Counted from the stretch's first letter, positions 18,301-25,960 are shown. The stretch is 64,000 bases of DNA from an uncultured Clostridia bacterium (GCA_934754335.1 CAKVHY010000005.1:1-64000); one strand, 5' to 3'. Numbers and translations: made by a program. Notes: generated by a model not told the origin, from the sequence alone.

Positions 18301-19006
18301 CTTCAACCAAATCAAAGTTTCTTCTAAATAATGTTACAAGCATGCCTTCCGTTTCTAAGGCTTTAGACTTTTCATCATATGCTTTTGTTAACTTTTCAAT
18401 CTTAGCAAACCTATCATTTGTAAGCATCGTTTCTTCATTATATATATCTAGGTTCGCACTCATTTGCGCACCAACTAAAAGTTCTGCAACTGCGGAATCT
18501 TTCATATGCTCACGTATAACACTTTTTTCTCTTTCAGAAAGACTTCCAACACCCTTCATATCTAACCAAGCCTGCTGAATCATATGGTCTCTTCTAAGCG
18601 AAACCAGATTATCATAAAGATTTTTATTTGTGTCACTAAAAGCCTGCCTTGAAGTTTTATTTCTCTTCAAACTTTCTTTCTGGGCTTTTTTCAATTCTTT
18701 ATTTTTTATTTTCAAGGCTCTCTGTTCCATTTCTAAATTAAGCCTTTTTTCAATCTCCCTGCTGGCTTCTTCAATTATGTAATTCTCAAGGTTTCCTGAA
18801 GGAATGAAAGAAGCGTTGTTTGAATAAACAACTTCATTAATTGCTCTACTTGCTAAAATTTCATATTTTCTATGAAAATCTTCTCCAAAAAATACTTTTA
18901 ACTTACTATCATCAAGACTTAACAAACTTTTAATGTCTGTAACCCTTCTTAGCGTTTCCGCCCTTCTTTTCATTGATGGATTAACATTCTTTAAATCTTC
19001 AGCCAT
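15395..19006 (-). CDS. Large protein with Pro/Gly/Ser/Thr/Ala repeats and an acidic tail
   Basis: A 1203-residue protein without a signal peptide or membrane segment, so probably cytoplasmic. Residues 1-700 are charged and helical (coiled-coil-like ENYIIEEASREIEKRLNLEM near 75). Residues 709-817 and 882-1025 are imperfect repeats of units such as GPTPTAGGPTPASAGPSGP, split by a folded insert of about 65 residues (DWYNNVFKAPEPNYSAMLKM) with two Cys. Residues 1025-1120 are Glu/Lys-rich, and a helical end (LTPEELQRLLQKISEDP) follows. GGAGG precedes the ATG. I do not recognise the family; it could be a structural or scaffold protein. The GC-rich repeats differ sharply from the AT-rich surroundings. 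Confidence 0.7.
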   Translation of the reverse strand: MAEDLKNVNPSMKRRAETLRRVTDIKSLLSLDDSKLKVFFGEDFHRKYEILASRAINEVVYSNNASFIPSGNLENYIIEEASREIEKRLNLEMEQRALKIKNKELKKAQKESLKRNKTSRQAFSDTNKNLYDNLVSLRRDHMIQQAWLDMKGVGSLSEREKSVIREHMKDSAVAELLVGAQMSANLDIYNEETMLTNDRFAKIEKLTKAYDEKSKALETEGMLVTLFRRNFDLVEGTQVQVKEDGTLEFYDSQGKPVESEDVVLGSNGDNHDKLVGTVKEFEAFVKSTDAVHLKPKAIAKAYNRAIDDALKISPAYEPSVLAQRKARVEMLKDSIVNLADNDELAKQTFSYAKYNQDINNVKMLNIARSAVLYENILSEYQDLLQDDDVQGFIAKVQGANNSEIANRVREIKASIGLEVGNSMVIGNETLDAVRETIESTREKLNEIEKENTLDFLRTEAFNLNGMGSPCRTVDGSFIIFDPSNRNADESGYYSVASFSALKNRFVSLDENLDINTLTEEQFFQAAENGQIEYGKLSSMRERYDSFIDEKAKVEYLRERSYEQVKSAIENQTPITFVNERGNVVRISYERSTEVVNEGDSATIDAGEYSRGEWVYEEAGEEKRSLLDFSGQKTAEQLENEDVLAFVQDKIMPSVYRSINYDEPELTKDELAELNKKKHEIDQKYRSQVCDELSKLHDEAVSESAHSDPTTGGPAPTAPTGPAPAGPTPTAGGPTPASAGPSGPAGPTPPAGATPTSAGSSGPSAGGSASAGASPTAGGASPAGPSGPTGGTPSPAGPSGPTGGTPSTGGAGSPSASGGVAVDWYNNVFKAPEPNYSAMLKMWTVKLCMTHDQKISACSALAERYRLYTATVPTIPYNGKVTIVYHSAGPAPTVGGAGPTGPTGGSPTAGGPAPTPSSAGASPTAGGASPASTGPSGPTPTAGGPTPASAGPSGPSAGGSASAGVSPTAGGASPVGPSGPAPTGPTPTAGGPTPASTGPSGPTAGGPVPTPSSAGPSGPEGGDGGSATDPKEAEHEEPSAGEKTEEEKTKEDKAPEEMEGEKPAEEKGTDEKKPEERTAEGEEKSEEAEEETIQPEEVEQVQEGHEKEEEEINFGEPKPKTEAEVQQELDKSLKDVGKPRENAESTVKSQEEPEVRFEPKQTNEGKSPLERVNGASSGGRELTPEELQRLLQKISEDPEFGMDA
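15950..16900 (-). repeat. Imperfect coding tandem repeats in the 1203-residue gene
   Basis: Two blocks of degenerate repeats around the DNA motif GGACCGCTAGGACC and its variants, encoding Gly-Pro-Thr/Ser/Ala-rich segments. They are separated by a unique stretch at about 16360-16555. Such repeats change length easily by slippage, so copy number may differ between strains or be misassembled. Confidence 0.8.
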
Positions 19007-19164
19007 TTTTCCTCCGTTAAATAACCAAGAATTCTACAGTTATTTTTATCAATTTTTGTCAAAAATACCACATATTTACACTTATTCATTATAATGATAG
19101 CAAATTTTACGATTTTTACAAAGTAAAAAAAGTATATAATTTTAAATATAAGCAATTAAAAGTT

Positions 19165-19192
19165 TTGAAAGAAATAAATCTTTTGTTAAAAT
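19165..19192 (+). promoter_or_regulatory. Candidate promoter of the hydrogenase operon
   Basis: TTGAAA and TAAAAT are separated by 16 bp and lie 23 bp before the first ATG, which has AGGAGG. A second TATAAT at 19135-19140 could give a longer leader. Confidence 0.45.
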
Positions 19193-19215
19193 GAGATAAA
19201 TATTAGGAGGTTTTA

Positions 19216-19701
19216 ATGGAAGAATGCAAAGGTAATTTGGGTACACCAGAGCAAAAAGAAAAATTTCTTAGTTTGCTTAAGACTTATGAAGGAAATAAAA
19301 CAGAACTTATTCATGTTCTGCAAAAAACTCAAGAGATTTATGGCTACCTACCCGAACATATTGTAAACAAAATTTCCACTGCTTTAAACGTTTCCGTTAG
19401 CGAAATTTATAGCGTTATAACTTTTTACTCTCAGTTTTCGCTATCACCTAAGGCAGTTTACACAATTGATTTATGCCTAGGAACCGCCTGCTTTGTGAAT
19501 GGTGCAGATGCAATACTAAATAGGTTATGCGACAAACTCAAACTAAGAGCAGGACAATTGAGCGATGACGGAAAATGGTTGATCTCCACTTGCAGGTGCA
19601 TTGGCTGTTGCGGTTTGGCTCCAGTTATAAGGATAAACGATAGAGTTTATGGAAAAGTTAAACCCGATCAAATTGATGCAATTTTAGCAGAATACAAATA
19701 A
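19216..19701 (+). CDS. NADH-linked [FeFe] hydrogenase, NuoE-like subunit (HydC/HndA type)
   Basis: A 161-residue thioredoxin-like iron-sulfur protein. The four ligands of one [2Fe-2S] cluster are C87, C92 (DLCLGTACF) and C128, C132 (CRCIGCCG). The N-terminal helical part contains LQKTQEIYGYLPEH, standard for NuoE-type proteins. It passes electrons within the soluble hydrogenase complex between the flavin subunit and the catalytic subunit. It is the first gene of a three-gene plus-strand operon with 9 bp to the next gene. The order and sizes match bifurcating HydABC-type enzymes, although bifurcation itself cannot be proved from sequence. Confidence 0.92.
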   Translation: MEECKGNLGTPEQKEKFLSLLKTYEGNKTELIHVLQKTQEIYGYLPEHIVNKISTALNVSVSEIYSVITFYSQFSLSPKAVYTIDLCLGTACFVNGADAILNRLCDKLKLRAGQLSDDGKWLISTCRCIGCCGLAPVIRINDRVYGKVKPDQIDAILAEYK

Positions 19702-19710
19702 GGAGCCACT

Positions 19711-21573
19711 ATGAATTACAACGAACTTTTAGAAATACGAGCGAAGCATAAAAAAGAACTTCTATTTCGCGAAAACAAAGAACTCAATGTTTCTTATAAA
19801 TACGAAGTTATGGTTTGCGGAACAACTAGTTGCCATAGCAACAATTCAAAAAAAATAAAAGAGACTTTTATTGAAGAAGTAAAAAACAATCATTTAGAAG
19901 ATATGGTTAGAGTGAACGACACTGGCTGTTTGGGACTATGCGAGAAAGGTCCTATTGCAATTGTTTATCCAAGCGGAACGTTCTATTGCGAATTAACTGC
20001 CGAGAAAGTTAGAAACATCGTTAAAAATCATTTCATTGGCGGAGAAGTTTGCAAGGAATATTTGTTTACAGATTCTCATGGTAACCATTTTGAAACAATG
20101 AAAACCATTCCCTTTTACAACAAGCAATTATTTATCGCAAGGCGAAACTGCGGAGAATTAAACCCTGAGCATATAGATGATTATATCGCCCTAAACGGAT
20201 ATGATGCATTGCATAAAGTTTTAACAACTATGAAGCCAAGCGAAGTGATTGCAGAGATTAAGGAATCTGGGCTTCAAGGCAGAGGCGGAGCAGGATTTCC
20301 AACAGGGCTTAAATGGGAGATAACTGCAAAGAACAAAGCCGATCAGAAATATGTTGTTTGCAATGCAGATGAAGGCGACCCGGGCGCTTTTATGGACAGA
20401 ACCATTTTAGAGAGCAACCCCCATTCAGTTTTAGAATCCATGATAATTTGCGGATATGCAATTGAAGCAAGCATTGGGCATATTTACTTACGTGCTGAAT
20501 ATCCAATCGCTGGCAAGATGATGGAAAAAGCCATAGAAGATGCCTATAAGTACGGACTTCTTGGCAAAAACATACTAGATAGTGGCTTCAACTTTGATTT
20601 AAGCATTAAATATGGCGCTGGTGCGTTTGTTTGCGGAGAAGAAACCGCATTGATTCATTCCATGGAGGGAAAGCGTGGTGAACCAACCACAAAACCACCA
20701 TATCCAGCCGAGAGCGGATTTATGGGAAAGCCAACAGTTATTAATAATGTTGAAACATTTGCTAATATCTGCCCTATTATTTTACATGGTGCAGAGTGGT
20801 TCAAATCTTTCGGAACTGAAAATTGTAAAGGCACAAAAGTATTTGCTTTAACTGGCAAAATCAACACCATGGGAATTATTGAACTTCCTATGGGAACAAC
20901 CATTCGAGAAATAGTTTATGATATTGCTGGCGGAATGTTAAACAATAAAGATTTTAAAGCAATCCAAATGGGCGGACCAAGTGGCGGTTGCATTCCAAAA
21001 GAACATTTAGACACACCTATAGATTACAAGTCACTCCAACAACTAGGCTCAATGATGGGCTCAGGCGGAATGATTGTGGTGGACGATAGCACATGTATGG
21101 TCAACTTCGCAAAGTTTTTCTTAGGATTTACTTGCGATGAAAGTTGCGGGAAATGTACAGCGTGCCGAATCGGAAACAAACGACTTTTGGAAATACTAAA
21201 TAAAATTACAGAAGGCAAAGGAACATTAAAAGATTTAGACGAATTAGAAACATTATCTAACTACATTAAAGAAAATTCTTTATGCGGACTTGGGCAAACA
21301 TCGCCAAATCCAGTGTTATCAACATTAAGATATTTTAAAGATGAATATATTGCACACATTGTTGAACATCGTTGCCCTGCAGGAGAATGTAAAGCACTAC
21401 TAAAATATTTAATCCTACCTGAGAAATGCAAAGGTTGTTCGGCATGCTCTAGGATTTGCCCTGTGGGAGCAATCACTGGAGAAATAGGAAAACCATTTAT
21501 TATAAATCAAGAAAAATGCATTAAATGTGGAGCATGTAAAAGAACATGCAGATTTAATGCTATCACAAATTAG
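19711..21573 (+). CDS. NADH-linked [FeFe] hydrogenase, NuoF-like flavin subunit (HydB/HndC type)
   Basis: A 620-residue protein. The N-terminal thioredoxin-like [2Fe-2S] domain (CGTTSCHSN ... GCLGLCEKGP) is followed by the NAD(H)/FMN domain with GLQGRGGAGFPTGLKWE and GAGAFVCGEETALI, then the [4Fe-4S] site CDESCGKCTACRIG, and finally a C-terminal ferredoxin domain with CKGCSACSRICP and CIKCGACKRTC for two [4Fe-4S] clusters. This is the full HydB/HndC architecture, longer than respiratory NuoF. It oxidises NADH or reduces NAD and exchanges electrons with HydC and HydA. GGAG precedes the ATG. Confidence 0.95.
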   Translation: MNYNELLEIRAKHKKELLFRENKELNVSYKYEVMVCGTTSCHSNNSKKIKETFIEEVKNNHLEDMVRVNDTGCLGLCEKGPIAIVYPSGTFYCELTAEKVRNIVKNHFIGGEVCKEYLFTDSHGNHFETMKTIPFYNKQLFIARRNCGELNPEHIDDYIALNGYDALHKVLTTMKPSEVIAEIKESGLQGRGGAGFPTGLKWEITAKNKADQKYVVCNADEGDPGAFMDRTILESNPHSVLESMIICGYAIEASIGHIYLRAEYPIAGKMMEKAIEDAYKYGLLGKNILDSGFNFDLSIKYGAGAFVCGEETALIHSMEGKRGEPTTKPPYPAESGFMGKPTVINNVETFANICPIILHGAEWFKSFGTENCKGTKVFALTGKINTMGIIELPMGTTIREIVYDIAGGMLNNKDFKAIQMGGPSGGCIPKEHLDTPIDYKSLQQLGSMMGSGGMIVVDDSTCMVNFAKFFLGFTCDESCGKCTACRIGNKRLLEILNKITEGKGTLKDLDELETLSNYIKENSLCGLGQTSPNPVLSTLRYFKDEYIAHIVEHRCPAGECKALLKYLILPEKCKGCSACSRICPVGAITGEIGKPFIINQEKCIKCGACKRTCRFNAITN

Positions 21574-21584
21574 GAGTTTTGCAT

Positions 21585-23270
21585 ATGGAAGAATTTGAAG
21601 TTATTATAGATAATTTAAAAGTTAAAGCAACCCCTAATCAAACCATTTTGGAAGTGGCTAAAAATGCAGGAATTATTATCCCCACCCTATGCTTTTTAAA
21701 AGACATTAACGAACCCGCTGATTGCAGAGTTTGTGTGGTGGAAGTGGAAGGCGCTAAGCATTTAGTTACATCTTGCAATACTTTAGTTACACCAAACATG
21801 AAAATAAAAACATCTAGCCCCAAGGTTTTAGACTCTAGAAAAACCACAGTAGAACTTCTTTTATCAAATCACAATAAAAATTGTTTATCTTGTTCAAAAA
21901 ACACAAAGTGTACATTACAATCTTTAAGCAAAACACTTAATTGCAATGCAGATAGATTTAAAGGTGCAGAAATCAAAAGGATTCCTGATCGCACCAACCC
22001 ATGTATTGAAAGAGACGAAAGCAAATGTATACTTTGTGGCAGATGCGTATCGGTTTGTGCCAAAAGACAAGGTGTTCATGCTATAAACAAAGTTGGGCGA
22101 GGATTTGATACGACTATTGGCTGTGCTTATGAGAAGGGTTTGGGCAATAGCACATGCGTGGGTTGTGGACAATGTGTATTAGTATGTCCAACAGGCGCAT
22201 TGAAAGAAACAAGCCATTTAAATAAAGTTATAGATATATTAAATGATGAGAACATTGAAACAGTGGTTCAAGTTGCACCTTCTGTAAGAGTTGCGTTGGC
22301 TGAAGAATTTGGAGCACCTATCGGAACTTTCTGCGAAGGCAAAATCGCCACTGCATTAAGAAGGATTGGATTTAATCATGTTTATGATGTAAACACAGGT
22401 GCAGATTTCACAATCGTGGAAGAATCAAAAGAATTAATTGATAGAATTACAAATCACACTGCTCCACTTCCTATGTTTACAAGTTGTTGCCCCGGTTGGT
22501 ACAAATTCTTAGAAGAGTTTGAACCAGATATGCTTCCGCATCTATCCACATGCAAATCGCCAAACGAAATGCTTGGCTCACTTGTTAAAGAATATTTTAA
22601 AAAGCAAGGCAAAGAAGTAAAAATAATTTCTATTATGCCATGCACTGCAAAGAAACAGGAAATAACCAAGTATTCTGTAATTGATGCAATATTAACCACA
22701 AGAGAACTTGCCGAATTAATAAAATATAAAAATATTGATTTCAACTTCTTGCCAGACTCTAAGTTTGATGAACCATTTGGATTATATAGCGGAGCAGGTT
22801 TGATATTTGGCGCAACTGGTGGAGTTATGGAAGCAGCACTCCGAACTGCTTATTCATATCTAAATAAATCTGAAAAGCCTTTAGATATTAAAACAGTACG
22901 AGAAAGCATTGGTAAAAAAGAAGTGGAAATTGTTACAGATTCTAGAACTTTAAGAGTGGCGATAATCAATGGACTTGGAAATGCAAAATCATATTTAGAA
23001 GATATTAAATCAGGAAAAGCAAAAGTGGATTTCGTTGAATTTATGGCATGCCCTGGTGGTTGCGTTAATGGTGGTGGTCAGCCTTATGTTGATTATTCAA
23101 AAGTGAACTTAAAAGAAGTTATTAAAAAACGAACCGCACCTTTATATTTAAAAGATACGGAAATTACTTTGAGAGAAAGTCATAAAAATGAAGGGGTTTT
23201 GAACGTTTATAAAGAACTTCTTGATAACGACGAGCATTTAATTCATAAGTTATTGCATAATCAGAAATAA
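21585..23270 (+). CDS. [FeFe] hydrogenase catalytic subunit (HydA/HndD type)
   Basis: A 561-residue enzyme making or consuming H2. In order: an N-terminal [2Fe-2S] domain (TLCFLKDINEPADCRVC), a His-ligated cluster site HNKNCLSC, two [4Fe-4S] sites (CILCGRCVSVC, CVGCGQCVLVCP), and the H-cluster motifs TSCCPGW (L1), MPCTAKKQE (L2) and FMACPGGCVNGGGQP (L3). All H-cluster cysteines are present, so it should be active once matured by HydEFG, which are not in this window. The ATG with AGGAG 8 nt upstream was chosen over a TTG 6 bp earlier. It is the last gene of the operon. Confidence 0.96.
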   Translation: MEEFEVIIDNLKVKATPNQTILEVAKNAGIIIPTLCFLKDINEPADCRVCVVEVEGAKHLVTSCNTLVTPNMKIKTSSPKVLDSRKTTVELLLSNHNKNCLSCSKNTKCTLQSLSKTLNCNADRFKGAEIKRIPDRTNPCIERDESKCILCGRCVSVCAKRQGVHAINKVGRGFDTTIGCAYEKGLGNSTCVGCGQCVLVCPTGALKETSHLNKVIDILNDENIETVVQVAPSVRVALAEEFGAPIGTFCEGKIATALRRIGFNHVYDVNTGADFTIVEESKELIDRITNHTAPLPMFTSCCPGWYKFLEEFEPDMLPHLSTCKSPNEMLGSLVKEYFKKQGKEVKIISIMPCTAKKQEITKYSVIDAILTTRELAELIKYKNIDFNFLPDSKFDEPFGLYSGAGLIFGATGGVMEAALRTAYSYLNKSEKPLDIKTVRESIGKKEVEIVTDSRTLRVAIINGLGNAKSYLEDIKSGKAKVDFVEFMACPGGCVNGGGQPYVDYSKVNLKEVIKKRTAPLYLKDTEITLRESHKNEGVLNVYKELLDNDEHLIHKLLHNQK

Positions 23271-23275
23271 AAATC

Positions 23276-23300
23276 AAAGCAGGTTTTATCCTGCTTTTTT
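23276..23300 (+). terminator. Hydrogenase operon terminator
   Basis: AAAGCAGG and CCTGCTTT pair around TTTTAT and end in T residues, 6 bp after the stop. Confidence 0.9.
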
Positions 23301-23324
23301 AAAATATTTGCAATAAAAAACCAC

Positions 23325-23404
23325 TCAGAGAGCGACTTAACCTACTACATATAGTGAGATTGTATGTGAAACTACTATATGTAGCATTTTTGGTTGAGAT
23401 AAGT
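23325..23404 (+). ncRNA. Candidate structured RNA element
   Basis: CTACATATAGT (23345-23355) and ACTATATGTAG (23374-23384) are perfect reverse complements. They are enclosed by CTTAACC/GGTTGAG and, outside these, CCACT/AGTGG, so three nested helices can form in series. The dispersed repeat follows at once, suggesting one larger RNA. No known family is recognised, and neither promoter nor direction is certain. Confidence 0.4.
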
Positions 23405-23500
23405 GGGATAACTCGTTAAGAATACAAGCACACAAGCCTTGTTTTTAGACAAAGCCAGGGAGCAACTTGCTTGCAATCCGGCTCGACTGAGTGAACCACC
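23404..23500 (+). repeat. Third, diverged copy of the repeat at the window start
   Basis: Read on the plus strand, it matches the minus strand of the copies at 1-268: shared blocks include ACTCGT, AAGAA, TGTTTTTAGAC, AAGCC and AGCAACTTG in the same order and spacing. The hairpin before TTTTTAGAC is kept although its stem sequence differs (ACAAG/CTTGT here, ACAGAC/GTCTGT there), which suggests selection on the fold. Confidence 0.65.
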
Positions 23501-23823
23501 GCCCTCGCCTTATCAGGAAAGTGTATGTTTTTTCGTGGGTTTATACGCACTGCCTTAAATGTGCCTAAAATAAAGGCTTTTGGACACACCCAAAGTCTTT
23601 TGATGTCAAACAAAAATGCACACTTGACATCAGTTGACATCAAATGTGCACTTTAACTAAAATTTATGTGGTCTAAAACTATATAAAACTGCCTAAAACT
23701 TTTAAATGCTTTCCAATAAAAAAGTGTTTTAATACGAATAAAATAAAAGTAAAATTTGCTAAAATTCAATACAAAGAAGATAAATAAAAGATTATGACTA
23801 ATGAAAAACACTAGGAACTTGAA

Positions 23824-23840
23824 ATGACCCCTATGGGGTC
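23824..23840. repeat. Hairpin TGACCCC-TAT-GGGGTCA
   Basis: A perfect 7-bp stem with a 3-base loop. A near-identical sequence lies at 25911-25928, and the two bracket the nucleotide-enzyme pair. It may be a remnant of insertion-sequence ends or a terminator. Confidence 0.6.
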
Positions 23841-23913
23841 ACTTCACATATACTCAAGTTTTTATTTGTTTCTTTAAGGCTAGTTTTGTATTATATATCC
23901 TTTTTCTTTAAAC

Positions 23914-23950
23914 AAAAAAGGTCATCACGAGAGCAATTCTTCGACGACCT
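23914..23950 (-). terminator. Terminator of the DUF402/NDK-like operon
   Basis: On the minus strand AGGTC and GACCT close a long hairpin that runs into TTTTTT, about 85 bp after the NDK-like stop. Confidence 0.6.
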
Positions 23951-24035
23951 AATTAACACATATTTAATAATTGCCAATTCAAAAACTTCAATAATGTCGA
24001 TTTTTTTAAATATTTAACATTTCTACAAATTTTTG

Positions 24036-24653
24036 TTATAAATTTTTGCATGTCTCTAAATCCGAAGTATAATCATTTAAATTTATAATGTTGGCCTTGT
24101 TTATAATCCCATTTTCAACCATAAAGTTTAAGCAAAAATTATTTTCAAGACATTCATAATCTTCCAAGTGAATACCATTTATATATGCCCTATTAATATT
24201 TTCTTTATCTCTTTCTTTTAGTATCTTATATTCATCATGAGACAATTTAGTCAATGTTGGCGATGTAAGACAATTAACATAAGCGTAATAATAACCTCTA
24301 TCATTTTCAATTTGTTGACGAATTTCCTTTTTGGCAATCCTAGCCTCATCATAAAATTCTTTAAATGTTTGACTTTTTAGCGGAACAAGCAAAACTGCAC
24401 CATTTTCATTTTTAAAAAGTTTTTCATAAGCATCAAGCGCTACATTGCAATCCTTTATTTCGGTTTCAGCATTTTCAAAATTCTTAAATTTAATATCGCA
24501 TTCTCTATATTTCCTCATTACATCAACATAATCATTGAAAACAAAACACATTGGCTCATTAAATCCATGTTCCGCTAAAACATGTTGTATGGTAAACAAA
24601 TCATGATCATTCATAGCATCCGGTTTTATAATAAATATTCCAAATTTTTTCAC
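24036..24653 (-). CDS. Divergent nucleoside-diphosphate-kinase-like protein
   Basis: A 205-residue cytosolic protein. The landmarks of NDP kinases appear in the right order: FIIKPDAM (7-14, the first strand with the KPD motif), GAVLLVPLK (85-93, matching the central strand), an Arg-containing stretch EIRQQIENDRG (110-120), and NGIH (159-162), where H162 would be the phosphorylated His of the family motif N-x-x-H. The usual Gly-Ser-Asp after the His is changed to LED, and the protein is about 55 residues longer than normal. Catalysis is therefore uncertain; it could be a sensor, a toxin-like enzyme or a specialised kinase. The start is GTG with AGGAG. It lies 8 bp behind the DUF402 gene. Confidence 0.6.
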   Translation of the reverse strand: MKKFGIFIIKPDAMNDHDLFTIQHVLAEHGFNEPMCFVFNDYVDVMRKYRECDIKFKNFENAETEIKDCNVALDAYEKLFKNENGAVLLVPLKSQTFKEFYDEARIAKKEIRQQIENDRGYYYAYVNCLTSPTLTKLSHDEYKILKERDKENINRAYINGIHLEDYECLENNFCLNFMVENGIINKANIINLNDYTSDLETCKNL

Positions 24654-24661
24654 AATTTCTC

Positions 24662-25216
24662 CTATAGATTTAATAATGTCTTAATTCTATACAAATCGAA
24701 TTGGCACCTATTTACAATATCATTTTTTTGTTCTCTAAGTTCTTGCATTAAATCTATAGCGACCTTATAACCGTTTTTATAAGTTTCTTCATCAATTTTA
24801 CCTTCTTTCTTTGCTTCTTTAAACTCATTTTCATCATCAAGGCGAATATAATAACCAATTTCGGTAATAGTAGGACATTCCATAGTTACATCAAGATACA
24901 AATCATCGTACCAAGGAATATTATTTTCGATGCCTGAACCATTATTAATGTCGAAATAAAAACACAATGGCCTATTTAGATTATCAAAAAAGATTCTGCA
25001 ATTATACTTTCTATCTAGCGGTACATATTCAAGTATTGAATGCCCTTTGTCTAAACCGACATATTTTTTACCATTGCTAAAAGCGGTTATAGGCTTTGAG
25101 ATTTCTTTTACATACTTTAAGGCGATATAACCATTAAATTTTTCATCTTTTTCAAGATACCATTCTTTTTCAAGGACCTCACCCATGTAAACTTTATCAA
25201 TAAATTTTTGTCTCAT
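24662..25216 (-). CDS. DUF402-family nucleotide phosphatase
   Basis: A 184-residue protein with the DUF402 (FomD/Ntdp) core: RIFFDNLNRPLCFYFDINNG, then DDLYLDVTMECP (metal-binding Asp residues), then the typical ending RLDDENEFKEAKKEGKIDEE. Members of this family hydrolyse nucleoside tri-, di- or cyclic nucleotides in a metal-dependent way. It begins with GGAGG and a good promoter and is the first gene of a two-gene operon with the NDK-like protein. The pairing suggests interconversion or depletion of a specific nucleotide. Confidence 0.8.
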   Translation of the reverse strand: MRQKFIDKVYMGEVLEKEWYLEKDEKFNGYIALKYVKEISKPITAFSNGKKYVGLDKGHSILEYVPLDRKYNCRIFFDNLNRPLCFYFDINNGSGIENNIPWYDDLYLDVTMECPTITEIGYYIRLDDENEFKEAKKEGKIDEETYKNGYKVAIDLMQELREQKNDIVNRCQFDLYRIKTLLNL

Positions 25217-25287
25217 TTTTATCCTCCATACAATTTCGTTTTTTAATGTATCTTCAATAAATTCCCCTTTTTAGATGGGTCTCTAAT

Positions 25288-25316
25288 CTTATATCATAAT
25301 TTATTGGAATTGTCAA
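25288..25316 (-). promoter_or_regulatory. Promoter of the DUF402/NDK-like operon
   Basis: On the minus strand TTGACA and TATAAG are separated by 17 bp and lie about 70 bp before the DUF402 ATG. Confidence 0.75.
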
Positions 25317-25795
25317 ACATCAAGCTTGATTCTTTCAAATATAGTTGAAATTATAGTTTTGAATAACCTTGTCTATTATGTATTTACACGTTATTTTTGT
25401 ACATGTATAATGTAAGGTTATATGCATTACGTAGGTACAGCTCATGCATGTTCATTTCTGAATTTTCAAAATTTGCCATATGTTAAAACCATCACCAAAT
25501 TCATCTTGTAAATTATTTGTATTCAATCGAAATATGTCATATTCGTTTATACGCTTTTAATAAATTTGAGTTCAGTTCTTTTAGTATATAAATATCTGCG
25601 CAAATGGACGCAATTTTACAAATACATTAGCGTTTGTGCAGACAATTGATTAACTGCAGATACTGACTAAATGGTTTCCAAATATTTTTGTAATAATCAA
25701 TATCAAATCTACTACTAATCAGAATTCGAATTATTAGGTTTGCGTAAAAGTTAAATTATTAATTAAACTTCTAGGCATAAGGATAATTTTGTTTG

Positions 25796-25875
25796 CATGA
25801 ACATTAATGAATATCAAGAGTTAGTAGAAGATTAGATAGAGTTCTACAATACAAAAAGGCTAAAAATAGAAAAAA
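25796..25875 (+). pseudogene. Possible relic of an IS3-type transposase C-terminus
   Basis: In one frame the sequence reads MNINEYQELVED, a stop, IEFYNTKRLK and another stop. This resembles the last helix region of IS3/IS150-type integrases (usually ...EYIEFYNNKRI...K). A GTGACCCC...GGTTCAC hairpin follows 35 bp later, the kind of sequence found at such element ends. The match is short and interrupted, so this is a tentative call. Confidence 0.35.
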
Positions 25876-25910
25876 TCTAAAATTTCTTCCTAAGGGTTTT
25901 TATTTTGAGT

Positions 25911-25928
25911 GACCCCTATGGGGTTCAC
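25911..25928. repeat. Hairpin TGACCCC-TAT-GGGGTTCA
   Basis: Nearly identical to the hairpin at 23824-23840. The two repeats bracket 2.1 kb including the DUF402/NDK-like operon. A related GTGAATCC...GGGTTCAC sequence forms the core of the terminator at 51890-51955. Confidence 0.6.
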
Positions 25929-25960
25929 TTCAAAAATCGGTGGTTTTTATTTTATTAATA

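Larger units (their letters stand above)
23301..24035. other. Non-coding accessory stretch with structured elements
   Basis: There is no credible gene in these 735 bases. From left to right they hold a long-range fold with an 11-bp hairpin (23325-23404), a diverged copy of the repeat from the window start (23404-23500), an inverted pair TGCACA/TGTGCA around two TTGACATC copies (23610-23655), the hairpin TGACCCC/GGGGTCA (23824-23840) and a minus-strand terminator (23914-23950). A 75-codon frame on the minus strand overlaps the repeat and is judged spurious. Confidence 0.6.

Noticed and set aside
23416..23643. 75-codon minus-strand frame
   Set aside because: It lies across the dispersed structured repeat, has no ribosome binding site, and its codons follow the repeat rather than a protein family.
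23824..25928. An intact insertion sequence or composite transposon
   Set aside because: Only a short broken transposase-like fragment and hairpins are visible; no full transposase gene or target-site duplication could be found.
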